Below the pieces are notes generated by a model. It was not told the origin of the DNA. It was given only the letters and a program-made list of their open reading frames with translations, and made no database searches. Positions 37,080 through 46,523 of a stretch of DNA of 64,000 bases are shown piece after piece (positions within the stretch are counted from its first letter, which is position 1; each line of letters opens with the position of its first letter). Location of the stretch: assembly GCA_947454955.1 (NCBI GenBank), contig CANGLW010000010.1:1-64000 (forward strand), written 5' to 3'. This stretch comes from Comamonadaceae bacterium (GTDB taxonomy: Bacteria; Pseudomonadota; Gammaproteobacteria; Burkholderiales; Burkholderiaceae_C). The position numbers were made by a program, and so were the translations under genes.

Positions 37080-37859
37080 TCAAGCTGCCAGTTTTTCGCG
37101 CCAGCCTAAGCCGTCTTCGGTCTTGCCCGCAGGTTTGTATTCGCAGCCAATCCAGCCTTGGTAGCCAATGCGTTCGAGGTGCTTGAACAAAAAGGTGTAG
37201 TTCATCTCGCCACTGCCAGGCTCGTTGCGCCCGGGGTTGTCGGCCAGCTGAATATGCGCGATGCGACCCAGGTGTTTTTGTACCGTGCTGGCCAGCTCAC
37301 CTTCCATGCGCTGCGCATGGTAGAGGTCATATTGCACGTAGGCATTGTCTACACCCACCTCGTCCAATATCTCCAAAGCCTGGGCTGTGCGGTTGAGGTA
37401 GAAGCCCGGAATGTCAAAGGTGTTGATGGGTTCGATCAACAGCTTGAGCCCGGCAGCCTTCAGCACCTTGGCGGCGTAACGCAGGTTGTCGATCAAGGTT
37501 TGTTTCAACGCTGCAGCCTCGACACCTTGGGGCACCTTGCCCGCCAGGCAATTGAGCTGCTGCACACCCAGCACATGCGCATATTGCACGGCTTGGTGGA
37601 CACCTGCTCGGAACTCATCCACCCGGTCGGGCAAGCACGCAATGCCGCGCTCACCCGCCTCCCAGTTGCCAGCCGGTAGGTTGTGTAAAACCAGGGTGAG
37701 GTTGTTGCTTCGCAGTTTCTCGCGTATCACCTCGGCAGGCCAGGCATACGGGAAAAGAAACTCCACCGCAGTGAAGCCTGATTTGGCAGCGAGTTCGAAG
37801 CGATCCAGAAACGGTGCTTCTGTGAAAAGCATGCTGAGGTTGGCGGCAAATTTCGTCAT
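37080..37859 (-). CDS. hyi: Hydroxypyruvate isomerase Hyi
   Basis: A 259-residue TIM-barrel protein with the family start KFAANLSMLFTEAPFLDRFE, then AVEFLFPYAW, LLIEPINTFDIPGFYLN, VQYDLYHAQRMEGEL and IAHIQLADNPGRNEPGSGEMNY. Length and motifs match Hyi, which interconverts hydroxypyruvate and tartronate semialdehyde. It is 18 bp after gcl and 21 bp before glxR. The three-gene order gcl-hyi-glxR is the conserved glycerate-pathway operon, so the assignment is firm. Confidence 0.94.
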   Translation of the reverse strand: MTKFAANLSMLFTEAPFLDRFELAAKSGFTAVEFLFPYAWPAEVIREKLRSNNLTLVLHNLPAGNWEAGERGIACLPDRVDEFRAGVHQAVQYAHVLGVQQLNCLAGKVPQGVEAAALKQTLIDNLRYAAKVLKAAGLKLLIEPINTFDIPGFYLNRTAQALEILDEVGVDNAYVQYDLYHAQRMEGELASTVQKHLGRIAHIQLADNPGRNEPGSGEMNYTFLFKHLERIGYQGWIGCEYKPAGKTEDGLGWREKLAA

Positions 37860-37877
37860 GGTGTTGTCCTGGACCGA

Positions 37878-39668
37878 TCAATCCAACAGGCCAGCCAACT
37901 CAAGGCCCTTGGCGCCCGCGGGGTGACGGCAGTCCACTTCTTCAAATTCATTGATGGCATTGATCTCGGTGCCCATCGCGATGTTGGTGACCTTCTCCAG
38001 AATCACCTCCACCACCACCGGCACGCGGAACTCTTGCGCCATCGCTTGAGCCTGCTTGAGGGCAGAGCCGATCTTGGCCGGGTCGGTCACGCGCATCGAT
38101 TTGCAACCCAGGCCCTGGACGACAGCCTGGTGATCCACGCCGTAGCCTTTGAGGGCTGGGTCTTCCACGTTTTGGTTGTCAAAGGCCAATTGCACGCAGA
38201 AGTCCATGTCGAAGTTGCGTTGGGCTTGTCGGATCAAACCCAGGTAGCTGTTGTTCACCAGCACTTGCACATAGGGCAATCGGAATTGCGCGCCCACAGC
38301 CAGTTCTTCAATCAAAAACTGGAAGTCGTAGTCACCCGACAAGCCCACCACGGTGCGTGTGGGGTCAGCCGCCACCACGCCCAGCGCGGCAGGAATCGTC
38401 CAACCCAAGGGGCCGGCTTGGCCGCAGTTGATCCATTGGCGGGGGCCATACACATGCAGGAACTGAGCACCTGCAATTTGCGACAGACCAATCGTGGAAA
38501 CGTAGATGGTGTCGCGCGGGAAGGCAGCATTCATTTCCTCGTACACACGCATCGGCTTGATCGGTGTTTCGGTGAAATGCGATTTGCGGTGCATGAGTTG
38601 TTTGCGCTCAGCGCAACGATCCGCCCAATCGGTGTAGTTCTTGAGCGTGCCGGCAGCTTGCCGATCGCGCGCGGCTTGCACCAGCAATTCCAACGCGGCT
38701 TTGGCATCACTCACGATGCCATAGTCGGGCATGAACACGCGGCCGATTTGCGTGGGTTCGATGTCGATGTGCACAAAGGTGCGGCCCTTGCAATAGACCT
38801 CGGTAGAGCCGGTGTGGCGGTTGGCCCAACGGTTACCAATGCCCAGCACAAAGTCGCTGGCCAGCATGGTGGCATTGCCATAGCGGTGGCTGGTTTGCAA
38901 ACCCACCATGCCTGCCATGAGCGGGTGGTCATCAGGAATGCTGCCCCAACCCATCAGGGTGGGAATGACGGGCACGCCCGTGATTTCCGCAAACTCCACC
39001 AGCAGGTCGGCAGCGTCGGCGTTGATGATGCCGCCACCCGCCACGATCAAAGGCTTCTCGCTGGCCAAAAGCATGTCCAGGGCTTTGTCAACTTGCTTGC
39101 GGTTCGCTGCAGGTTTGTAAACCGGCAGAGGTTCGTAGGTGTCGATGTCAAATTCAATCTCCGCCATTTGCACATCGAAAGGCAAGTCAATCAGCACCGG
39201 ACCTGGGCGGCCAGAACGCATGAGGTGAAACGCTTGTTGGAAAGCGCGGGGCACCTGAGCGGGTTCGCGCACGGTCACGCTCCACTTGGTCACGGGTTTG
39301 CTGATGGACTCGATGTCCACCGCTTGAAAGTCTTCTTTGTAAAGACGCGCGCGGGGAGCTTGGCCGGTGATGCACAAGATTGGGATGGAGTCGGCAATGG
39401 CCGAGTACAGACCGGTGATCATGTCGGTGCCCGCCGGGCCACTGGTGCCGATGCACACACCGATGTTGCCCGCCTTGGCCCGTGTGTAGCCCTCAGCCAT
39501 GTGGGACGCGCCCTCCACATGTCGTGCCAGCACGTGCGCAATGGACTGACGTTCTTGCAGTGCAGCATAAAGTGGGTTGATGGCCGCACCGGGCACACCA
39601 AAGGCTTGTGTCACGCCTTCTTTTTCCATCACCAGCACAGCGGCCAGTGCAGCTTTCATCTTTGCCAT
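37878..39668 (-). CDS. gcl: Glyoxylate carboligase Gcl (tartronate-semialdehyde synthase)
   Basis: A 596-residue thiamine-diphosphate enzyme from ATG 39668, which has GAGGAG upstream; a 16-codon longer frame lacks support. The N-terminus [19 protein letters not shown] and [15 protein letters not shown] are Gcl-typical; the usual catalytic glutamate of ThDP enzymes is replaced by valine in Gcl, consistent with the hydrophobic FGVPGA stretch. The ThDP/Mg motif is [20 protein letters not shown] followed by [10 protein letters not shown]. It condenses two glyoxylates to tartronate semialdehyde and CO2. It heads the operon and is divergent from a LysR regulator. Confidence 0.95.
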   Translation of the reverse strand: MAKMKAALAAVLVMEKEGVTQAFGVPGAAINPLYAALQERQSIAHVLARHVEGASHMAEGYTRAKAGNIGVCIGTSGPAGTDMITGLYSAIADSIPILCITGQAPRARLYKEDFQAVDIESISKPVTKWSVTVREPAQVPRAFQQAFHLMRSGRPGPVLIDLPFDVQMAEIEFDIDTYEPLPVYKPAANRKQVDKALDMLLASEKPLIVAGGGIINADAADLLVEFAEITGVPVIPTLMGWGSIPDDHPLMAGMVGLQTSHRYGNATMLASDFVLGIGNRWANRHTGSTEVYCKGRTFVHIDIEPTQIGRVFMPDYGIVSDAKAALELLVQAARDRQAAGTLKNYTDWADRCAERKQLMHRKSHFTETPIKPMRVYEEMNAAFPRDTIYVSTIGLSQIAGAQFLHVYGPRQWINCGQAGPLGWTIPAALGVVAADPTRTVVGLSGDYDFQFLIEELAVGAQFRLPYVQVLVNNSYLGLIRQAQRNFDMDFCVQLAFDNQNVEDPALKGYGVDHQAVVQGLGCKSMRVTDPAKIGSALKQAQAMAQEFRVPVVVEVILEKVTNIAMGTEINAINEFEEVDCRHPAGAKGLELAGLLD

Positions 39669-39750
39669 CGTTATCTCCTCGGGTTTTGAAGTGCTGCGGA
39701 TGATCGGTCTAATCAAGACGGGATGGAATCCTGTGATTTGGCAAAACGTT

Positions 39751-39767
39751 TATTCCGTGGTGGAATA
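39751..39767. promoter_or_regulatory. Perfect LysR-type dyad in the gcl-LysR divergent promoter
   Basis: TATTCC (39751-39756) and GGAATA (39762-39767) form a perfect inverted repeat around a 5-base spacer. It contains the T-N11-A pattern (TTCCGTGGTGGAA) of LysR regulators. It lies between the divergent gcl and lysR starts, 83 and 33 bp from them, so it is the likely operator for both. Confidence 0.6.
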
Positions 39768-39799
39768 GTCCTCTCGTTGGAGCTGTGCGCTTGAACAAC

Positions 39800-40708
39800 A
39801 TGGACCGCATACAAAGCATCAAAGTTTTTATTCGGGTGGTCGACTTAGGTTCCTTCAGCAAGGCCGCTGCTGAGATGGGCATCGGCCAGTCTGCGGTGAC
39901 CAAACAAGTGGCGCAGCTCGAAGCCAAGTTAGGTTCGCGTCTCTTGCATCGATCCACCCATGGCGTGAGCCCCACAGAAATCGGCCGGCTGTATTACGAG
40001 AAATGCAAACTCATCGCACACCACGTGGATGAAGCCGAGTCGGTCGCTGCGCTCATGCAGTCGCAATTGCAGGGCAGCTTGCGCATCAGTTCATCGGTGG
40101 CTTTTGGCCGGCGTGTGCTCGTGCCTCTGATGGTGAAGTTCATGAAAGAGCACCCCAAGGTGCAACTCGACATCACCTTCGAAGATCGCTATGTCGATTT
40201 GGTGGCGCAAGGCGTTGACTTGGCCATCCGCATGGGGCGACTGGCTGACTCGTCCTTGGGCTCACGCTACCTGGGTGTTAATCCCTGGGTGGTGGTGGGC
40301 TCGCAGGCTTACCTTGAACAACGTGGCGAGCCACTGTTGCCTGAAGAATTGAGCGCGCATGACGCCTTGATTTACAGCACGGTGCAGGGCGATGCACGCT
40401 GGTTGCTTACCGGCCAAGACGGGTATGTGCACAGCATCACGGTCAAAGGGCCTCTGCGCTCGAACAACCTTTCGGCTTTGCTCTCGGCGGTGCGTTCTGG
40501 CATGGGCTTGGCGGCATTGCCCTGGTATGTGGCGCATGAGTCCATCAAAACTGGTGCGGTGCGACCGGTGCTGACCAACTGGACTTTGCCATCGCAAGAA
40601 ATTCATGCGGTGTATTCTTCACCCAGACTGCTGCCTGCCAAGATTCAAACCTTCATTGATTGGTTGCAAACCGAAATGAAAGACCAATGGTGGACGCGTA
40701 GCAACTGA
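39800..40708 (+). CDS. LysR family regulator, probable controller of gcl-hyi-glxR
   Basis: From ATG 39800 (MDRIQSIKVFIRVVDLGSF) the protein is 302 residues; GTG 39785 would add five residues. The winged helix ends near residue 60 (SFSKAAAEMGIGQSAVTKQV, then QLEAKLGSRLLHRSTHGVSPTE). The effector domain runs from about 90. Type and length resemble the CrgA/DmlR group. It is divergent from gcl, with a dyad between them, so I infer control of glyoxylate use. A 21-bp gap separates it from the following VOC gene, which may be co-transcribed. Confidence 0.9.
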   Translation: MDRIQSIKVFIRVVDLGSFSKAAAEMGIGQSAVTKQVAQLEAKLGSRLLHRSTHGVSPTEIGRLYYEKCKLIAHHVDEAESVAALMQSQLQGSLRISSSVAFGRRVLVPLMVKFMKEHPKVQLDITFEDRYVDLVAQGVDLAIRMGRLADSSLGSRYLGVNPWVVVGSQAYLEQRGEPLLPEELSAHDALIYSTVQGDARWLLTGQDGYVHSITVKGPLRSNNLSALLSAVRSGMGLAALPWYVAHESIKTGAVRPVLTNWTLPSQEIHAVYSSPRLLPAKIQTFIDWLQTEMKDQWWTRSN

Positions 40709-40729
40709 AGCTCAATATTCCAAATCAAA

Positions 40730-41422
40730 ATGTCTGTGACTGTTTTAACGCCCAGCCTCGATCACCTGGTGATCATCGCGCCCGATCTGGCATCTGGCGT
40801 GGCCTGGTGCGAAGCCACTTTGGGTGTTACCCCCGGCCCGGGTGGTGAGCATCCATTGATGGGCACGCACAACCGACTGCTGCGCATCGACAGCGCAGCA
40901 TTTCCTGGCGCTTATCTGGAAATCATTGCCCTCAACCCGCAAGCCAAACCGCAACGCGTTGACCCCTTGCGGCGTTGGTTTGACATGGACGATGCGGCTT
41001 TGATGCAAGACATCGCACGTCACGGCCCGCGCTTGTGCCATTGGGTGGCGCGCGTGCCTGAGCTTGCGAGTCATGTGCAAAGCTGGGCCATGCAGGGGCT
41101 GGATGTCGGGCAAGTGCTGCAAGCGCAACGCCCCACACCGCAAGGCTTGCTGCAATGGCAAATCAGTGTGCGTGACGATGGTGCGCGGTTGATGGATGGC
41201 TGCCTGCCCACCTTGATTCAATGGGGTGAGGTGCATCCGTCATCCAGCATGCCAGACAGTGGCTTGGCGCTGAGCGGATTCACGCTGCAGCATCCGCAGG
41301 CGCCTGCCTTGCGTCAGGCTCTAGAGGGTTTGCAGGGCATCAACGTTCAAGCCGGCCCGGTGCGCATGCAAGCCCTGTTGCAAACGCCGCGCGGGCCCGT
41401 GCTGTTGAGCTCAGAGGCTTGA
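40730..41422 (+). CDS. VOC family (glyoxalase-like) protein
   Basis: A 230-residue cytosolic protein. It opens LDHLVIIAPDLASGVAWCEATLGVTPGPGGEH, with the metal-ligand-like D-H and a GGEHPLMGTHNRLLRI block seen in the Glyoxalase_3-like group. YLEIIALNP supplies a further conserved strand glutamate. VOC proteins use a metal to act on adjacent oxygen atoms, but the substrate here is unknown. It lies between the gcl regulator and the convergent bchH gene (10 bp away). Confidence 0.8.
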   Translation: MSVTVLTPSLDHLVIIAPDLASGVAWCEATLGVTPGPGGEHPLMGTHNRLLRIDSAAFPGAYLEIIALNPQAKPQRVDPLRRWFDMDDAALMQDIARHGPRLCHWVARVPELASHVQSWAMQGLDVGQVLQAQRPTPQGLLQWQISVRDDGARLMDGCLPTLIQWGEVHPSSSMPDSGLALSGFTLQHPQAPALRQALEGLQGINVQAGPVRMQALLQTPRGPVLLSSEA

Positions 41423-41432
41423 TGCCTCAAGC

Positions 41433-44400
41433 TCAAGCCATCCGGCCTTCCACCACGCCTTCAAGGCGGTCTTCCAACTCTTCACTGGCCATCTTCATGC
41501 GCTCAAGCATTTGCGCATCAGGTGTCCAGTAAGAGCGCTTGGAGGCTTCCATCAAACGGTTGGCCAAACGGGCTGAGGCAGTGGGGTTGAGCTTGGCCAA
41601 GCGGTCACGCATCTCGGGGTCAAGCATGAACTTTTCGGTCAGCTGCTTGTAGACCCAGGGTTGCACTTGGCCGGTGGTGGCCGACCACCCCATGGTGTTG
41701 GTGATGTGCACCTCAATTTGGCGCACGCCCTCATAGCCGTGTTCCAGCAAACCTTCGTACCACTTGGGGTTGAGCATGCGGGTGCGGGTTTCCAAAGACA
41801 CCTGCTCAGACAAACTGCGCACCTGGCCATCACCTCGGGTTTGGTCGCCGATGTAGACGGGAATTTCTTCGTTGCCACCCTTGGCTTGTTTGACCGCGCG
41901 GGTGATGCCGCCCAGGGTGTCAAAGTAGTTGTCCACCGTGGTCACGCCCAGCTCAACCGATTCGAGGTTCTGGTAAGTCAAGGCCACATCAGCCAAGGCG
42001 CTCTTGAGCAAAGCGTTTTGCGCCACCGGTTGACCGCTGATGCCAAAAGCAAATCCTTTGCGCGAGGTGTAGGTGTTGGCCAGCTCGTCCTCATCGCTCC
42101 ACAAACCGTTCTCCACCAGGTTGTTCACATTGGAGCCGTAGGCGCCGTCGGCGTTGCCAAAGACTCGCAGCGACGCGGTGGCCATGTCGCAGCCATGTTC
42201 TTTTTGGTAAGCCAAGGCGTGTTTACGGATGTAGTTGTCATCAGTCGGCTCATCAGCCATCGCAGCCATGTAGGCAGCCTCAGCCAGCATCTTGATTTGC
42301 AAGGGCATCAAATCGCGGAAGATGCCCGAGAGGGTCACCACCACATCGATGCGCGGACGGCCCAGTAACTCCAGCGGCATGAGCTGTGCGCCCACCAGGC
42401 GGCCGTAACTGTCGAAGCGTGGCTGCGCGCCCATCAGTCGCAAGGCTTGTCCGATCTGGCTGCCTTCTGACTTCAGGTTGTCACTGCCCCACAGCACGAT
42501 GGCCACCGATTCAGGTAAGTCGTGCCCGTCTTGCAAGTAGCGCTTAATGAGTTTGTCGGCTTGCTGTGCGCCGTCTTGAACGGCGAAGGCGCTGGGGATC
42601 TTGAAGGGGTCAAAGCCATGCAAGTTCCGGCCTGTGGGCAGGATGTCGGCGTTGCGCAGAATATCGCCACCGGGTGCTGGCAAGATGTAGCGGCCATCAA
42701 GGGCTGCCATCAGGCCTTCAATCTCGCTGTTCAAACGCATCAAGCGGATGCTCAGTGAGAGCTTGTCGAGCAGAGCCAACATTTCGGCGGTGTCAGCCAG
42801 GCCAGATGCTGCCAGCACCTGTTTGGCGGATGCCCCATCCACCAGCAGCTCCATGGCTTCACGCTGGGGGATGATGTTGGACTCGGCCAGTGCCATGGCC
42901 AGGGCCATGTCCACCAAGGACTCACGTGACAAGGGTCGTCCCACCACATGCAAGCCATGCGGAATCAGGGTGTATTCCATCTCCAAAATTTGCGCTGAAA
43001 GCTTGCTGATGCAATGGGCAGCGTCCAATTCAGGCGATGAGCCCTGGGTCAAACACCATGCGGGTTCGGCCTGCGCCAAGTCCACCAGCGCGGCTTGCGC
43101 TTGAATCAGCGGCACCATGCGCTCGCGCTCAGCCTTTTCGTCGCGGCCCAAACCTTGGAAGCGGCTGATCGACGTCTTGAGTTCGACCAAGCCGCTGTAA
43201 AGCCCCGCGTTTTCAATGGTGGGGGTGAGGTAGCTGATGAGCGTGGCACCCGAGCGGCGTTTGGCAATCGCGCCCTCGGAAGGGTTGTTGGCCGCGTACA
43301 AATAAAAGTTAGGCAGGTCAGAAATCAAGCGGTCAGGCCAGCAACTGCCCGACAAACCCGCCTGCTTGCCAGGCATGAATTCCAACGCGCCATGCGTGCC
43401 AAAGTGCATGACCGCATGGGCACTGAAGTCTTCACGCAAGTAACGGTAAAAAGCCGAGAAAGCGTGGGTGGGTGCAAAGCCTTTTTCAAACAAGAGGCGC
43501 ATGGGGTCGCCCTCGTAACCAAACGAGGGTTGCACGGTCACCAGCACATTGCCAAACTGATGGCCCAGCACAAAGATGGACGAGCCATTGCTGAGTTGTT
43601 TGCCCGGTGCTGGTCCCCACTGCGCTTCGATTTCTGTGAGCCAGCGTTCACGCTTGACATGGTCTTGTGCGCTGATGAGGGTGTGCACATTGGCATCGGC
43701 GCCGTATTGCTTGGCGTTGCCATGCAAGATGGCTTCTTGCAGTTCTTGCACCGAGCCCGGCATGTCTACCTGGTAGCCGCCTTCCTTCATGGTGTGCATG
43801 AGGTTGTAGAGCGACTCAAACACACCCAGGAATGCAGCGGTGCCGGTGTTGCCTGCATTGGGCGGGAAGTTGAACAGCACCATGGCCACTTTGCGCTTGG
43901 CGCGCTCGGAGCGGCGCAGGTCCACCAGCTTGCCCACGCGCATGGCCAGCATGGCGGTGCGCTCGGTGCAGGTGAACATGTCTTCGGTTTTGTGTTCCTT
44001 GGTGAAGGTGCAGCGTTGTTGGCAACCGGTGCAGGTCACACCTTCAGGGCCCGGACGGCCTGCATACACCATGGGCACCACCGAACCATCAAGCTCAGGG
44101 ATGGCCACCATGATGGTGGATTCCACTGGCATGAGGCCGCGGTCAGAGCCACCCCATTGGTCCAGCGTTTGAAATTCCACCGGGTGTGCTGCGATGTAGG
44201 GCACGTCGAGCTTGGCCAGAATTTCCTCGGCCGCGCGCGCGTCGTTGTAGGCCGGGCCACCCACCAGCGAGAACCCGGTGAGCGAGACCACCGCATCCAC
44301 TGTGCACTGGCCGTCTTTCATGAAAAAAGCCTCGATGGCCGGACGTGAGTCCAAGCCTGAGGCAAAAGCGGGCACCACATGCAAGCCCTGGACTTCGAGG

Positions 44401-45218
44401 GCGGCAATCACCGCGTCGTAGTGCAAGGCATTGCTGGCAATCAGGTAAGAGCGCAGCATGAGCAAGCCCACACGGCCGCGTGCTTTGTCTTTGGGCACGA
44501 CGGTGGGCAGGGCGCTGACCTGCTCGGCAAACCGACCCTTGAGGCGCGGGTGGTACACCCCGACCTCGGGGTAGTCCATCGGCATTTCAATCTCAACGTG
44601 ACTCGCCTTGACCTCTGTGCCGATGTAGCGATCGGCCAAGTACATCACCAGGTTGTAGATGTTCTCTTGCGAGCCGGCCAGCCAGTACTGCATGGTCAAG
44701 AAGTAGGCGCGCAAGTCTTGGGCCGTGCCGGGGATGAAGCGCAAAAACTTTGGGATCTGGCGCAGCAGTTTCATCTGCTTGGCACCTGCACTGATTTTTT
44801 TCGTTTCGTCCGATTTAGGCCGCAGTTTTTTGAGCAGCGCCATCGGACCGCTGGCAGGTTTGCTCATGTCGAGCTTGCCCATGCGGGTGAGCTTGACGAT
44901 CTCGCTGGCCGACATGATGCACACCAGGGCTTTGCACTGGTCTCGGCGAGCTTTCAAGTCCTCCAGAATCGGGGTGAAGTGATCCTCGAGGAACAGCATG
45001 GTGACAATCACCACCTGGGCTTGGGCGATGTCTTCTTTGCAACGGGCGAGTTTGCGTGCGTCGGCGGTGTATTCAGAGGCGGAGTGAATGTTGAAAGACA
45101 AACCCGGCATGGACCGGGCCAGGGCGTCGCGCGCTTTGGACGCGGCGCTGTTCAGATGGGTGTCCATCGTCACAATGACAACGCTGCGTCGCGGGTCGTT
45201 TCGCTTCTGAGTGCTCAT
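41433..45218 (-). CDS. bchH: Magnesium chelatase subunit H (BchH)
   Basis: A 1261-residue protein, the usual length for BchH. The N-terminal region (SVVIVTMDTHLNSAASKARDAL and VVIVTMLFLEDHFTPILEDL) is the DUF3479 part that distinguishes Mg-chelatase H from cobaltochelatase CobN. The large CobN/BchH body follows, with MHFGTHGALEFMPGKQAGLSG containing the conserved metal-site histidine-rich block. It ends in RLMEASKRSYWTPDAQMLERM and EELEDRLEGVV. BchH binds protoporphyrin IX and inserts Mg with BchI and BchD at the entry to bacteriochlorophyll synthesis. No bchI, bchD or other photosynthesis gene adjoins it. The start is ATG 45218 with no strong ribosome site. Confidence 0.93.
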   Translation of the reverse strand: MSTQKRNDPRRSVVIVTMDTHLNSAASKARDALARSMPGLSFNIHSASEYTADARKLARCKEDIAQAQVVIVTMLFLEDHFTPILEDLKARRDQCKALVCIMSASEIVKLTRMGKLDMSKPASGPMALLKKLRPKSDETKKISAGAKQMKLLRQIPKFLRFIPGTAQDLRAYFLTMQYWLAGSQENIYNLVMYLADRYIGTEVKASHVEIEMPMDYPEVGVYHPRLKGRFAEQVSALPTVVPKDKARGRVGLLMLRSYLIASNALHYDAVIAALEVQGLHVVPAFASGLDSRPAIEAFFMKDGQCTVDAVVSLTGFSLVGGPAYNDARAAEEILAKLDVPYIAAHPVEFQTLDQWGGSDRGLMPVESTIMVAIPELDGSVVPMVYAGRPGPEGVTCTGCQQRCTFTKEHKTEDMFTCTERTAMLAMRVGKLVDLRRSERAKRKVAMVLFNFPPNAGNTGTAAFLGVFESLYNLMHTMKEGGYQVDMPGSVQELQEAILHGNAKQYGADANVHTLISAQDHVKRERWLTEIEAQWGPAPGKQLSNGSSIFVLGHQFGNVLVTVQPSFGYEGDPMRLLFEKGFAPTHAFSAFYRYLREDFSAHAVMHFGTHGALEFMPGKQAGLSGSCWPDRLISDLPNFYLYAANNPSEGAIAKRRSGATLISYLTPTIENAGLYSGLVELKTSISRFQGLGRDEKAERERMVPLIQAQAALVDLAQAEPAWCLTQGSSPELDAAHCISKLSAQILEMEYTLIPHGLHVVGRPLSRESLVDMALAMALAESNIIPQREAMELLVDGASAKQVLAASGLADTAEMLALLDKLSLSIRLMRLNSEIEGLMAALDGRYILPAPGGDILRNADILPTGRNLHGFDPFKIPSAFAVQDGAQQADKLIKRYLQDGHDLPESVAIVLWGSDNLKSEGSQIGQALRLMGAQPRFDSYGRLVGAQLMPLELLGRPRIDVVVTLSGIFRDLMPLQIKMLAEAAYMAAMADEPTDDNYIRKHALAYQKEHGCDMATASLRVFGNADGAYGSNVNNLVENGLWSDEDELANTYTSRKGFAFGISGQPVAQNALLKSALADVALTYQNLESVELGVTTVDNYFDTLGGITRAVKQAKGGNEEIPVYIGDQTRGDGQVRSLSEQVSLETRTRMLNPKWYEGLLEHGYEGVRQIEVHITNTMGWSATTGQVQPWVYKQLTEKFMLDPEMRDRLAKLNPTASARLANRLMEASKRSYWTPDAQMLERMKMASEELEDRLEGVVEGRMA

Positions 45219-45257
45219 GATGCTGATCTGCCAATGACAGCAGATCGCCCCTTTTTA

Positions 45258-45275
45258 TGTAAATGTAGGTTGACA
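45258..45275. promoter_or_regulatory. Candidate PpsR/CrtJ binding site upstream of bchH
   Basis: TGT (45258-45260) and ACA (45273-45275) are separated by exactly 12 bases, the TGTN12ACA consensus of the photosynthesis repressor PpsR/CrtJ. The site ends 40 bp upstream of the bchH start. A second near-match, TGT-N12-ACC, lies at 45284-45301, and such sites usually occur in pairs. Confidence 0.5.
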
Positions 45276-45369
45276 TTAAATAGTGTCTGCACCCAATTAC
45301 CATAGGGTAAACCCTCAATCTGCGCCAGATTTGTGCATCAACGACAGATGCAGGGCACCAGAAACAACG

Positions 45370-45390
45370 ACAGGCGCCGCAGGCGCCTGT
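45370..45390. terminator. Strong GC hairpin downstream of cysA
   Basis: A perfect 9-bp stem ACAGGCGCC (45370-45378) and GGCGCCTGT (45382-45390) with a 3-base loop lies 35 bp past the cysA stop. T-rich bases follow on both strands, TTTG on plus and CGTTGTTTC on minus. It probably ends the sulfate transporter transcript before bchH. Confidence 0.6.
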
Positions 45391-45405
45391 TTTGTGTGGC
45401 AAATA

Positions 45406-45420
45406 CCGGCTTAGCCGGTG
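45406..45420 (-). terminator. Small hairpin directly after cysA
   Basis: ACCGGC and GCCGGT form a 6-bp stem with a 3-base loop, 4 bp past the cysA stop; on the minus strand ATTTG follows. It may act together with the stronger hairpin at 45370-45390. Confidence 0.45.
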
Positions 45421-45424
45421 AGAC

Positions 45425-46519
45425 TCAGGCCGCTTGAGGCGCGATGAACACGCTGGCTTTTTTCGGCGTGATCACATAGGTTTGGCCTTCGGTGATGCCT
45501 TGGCCATAGAACTGCGCGGCCGACAGGTGTGCTTCGATGATGCCGCCGTTCAAACCGGTTTTGTCCAGCGGCTCCAATTCCAGGCGTGCAATCGGGCCGA
45601 CCACGATCGCGCGGGTCAGTTTGGCCACGATGCCGATGTCACCCGCGGTGTAAGGCTTCACATCCAGGTCGTGCGGACGCACATAAGCCAAGGCTTTGGC
45701 GTTTTGCGCTTGCGCATGCTCAGGCGTGGCCAAGGTCACGCCGTGGTGGTCCTCACCAATTTGCACCTCGCCTTCATGGGCGCGGCCATGGAACAGGTTC
45801 ACATCGCCCAAGAAGCCATACACAAAGGGGCTGGCGGGGTGGTCCCACACTTCCTGGGGTGAGCCCACTTGTTCAATGCGGCCTTGGTTCATCAGCACCA
45901 CGCGGTCAGACACTTCCAGCGCTTCTTCCTGGTCGTGCGTCACAAAAATGCTGGTGACGTTGAGTTCTTCATGCAAACGACGCAACCAACGGCGCAGCTC
46001 TTTGCGAACCTTCGCATCCAAGGCCCCAAAGGGTTCGTCGAGCAACAAGACCTTGGGCTCCACAGCCAAAGCGCGCGCCAGGGCAATGCGTTGACGTTGA
46101 CCGCCGGACAACTGCGACGGGTAACGGTCAGAGAGCCAATCGAGTTGCACGAGCTTGAGCAAATCGTGCACCTTGGTTTGGATTTGAGCTTCGCTGGGTC
46201 GCTGGCCACGCGGCTTCATGCGCAGGCCAAAAGCCACGTTTTCAAACACCGTCATGTGGCGAAACAGTGCGTAATGCTGGAACACAAAGCCCACTTGGCG
46301 TTCACGCACGTGCACATGGGTGGTTTCTTCACCGCTGAAATGGATGCTACCCTGATCAGCGGTTTCCAGCCCGGCAATGATGCGCAGCAGCGTGGTTTTG
46401 CCGCAGCCAGACGGCCCGAGCAAAGCCACCAGCTCACCCGAGTGGATGTCCAGGCTGACGTTGTCCAGTGCCTTGAAGCTGCCGAAGTTTTTGTGGATGT
46501 TGCGGATTTCGATGCTCAT
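45425..46519 (-). CDS. cysA: Sulfate/thiosulfate ABC transporter ATP-binding protein CysA
   Basis: A 364-residue ABC ATPase starting [21 protein letters not shown]. Walker A is [16 protein letters not shown], the signature [15 protein letters not shown], Walker [21 protein letters not shown], with [13 protein letters not shown]. The last ~120 residues form the TOBE-like regulatory domain of CysA. It energises sulfate/thiosulfate uptake with CysT and CysW encoded directly upstream; the start is 4 bp after the cysW stop. Confidence 0.95.
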   Translation of the reverse strand: MSIEIRNIHKNFGSFKALDNVSLDIHSGELVALLGPSGCGKTTLLRIIAGLETADQGSIHFSGEETTHVHVRERQVGFVFQHYALFRHMTVFENVAFGLRMKPRGQRPSEAQIQTKVHDLLKLVQLDWLSDRYPSQLSGGQRQRIALARALAVEPKVLLLDEPFGALDAKVRKELRRWLRRLHEELNVTSIFVTHDQEEALEVSDRVVLMNQGRIEQVGSPQEVWDHPASPFVYGFLGDVNLFHGRAHEGEVQIGEDHHGVTLATPEHAQAQNAKALAYVRPHDLDVKPYTAGDIGIVAKLTRAIVVGPIARLELEPLDKTGLNGGIIEAHLSAAQFYGQGITEGQTYVITPKKASVFIAPQAA

Positions 46520-46523
46520 GGTG

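Noticed and set aside
43095-44348. Plus-strand 417-codon frame inside bchH
   Set aside because: Antisense shadow without domains; the opposite strand is a clear full-length BchH.
41433-45218. Cobaltochelatase subunit CobN
   Set aside because: The N-terminal DUF3479-like part and overall blocks fit BchH; no cobalamin genes are nearby.
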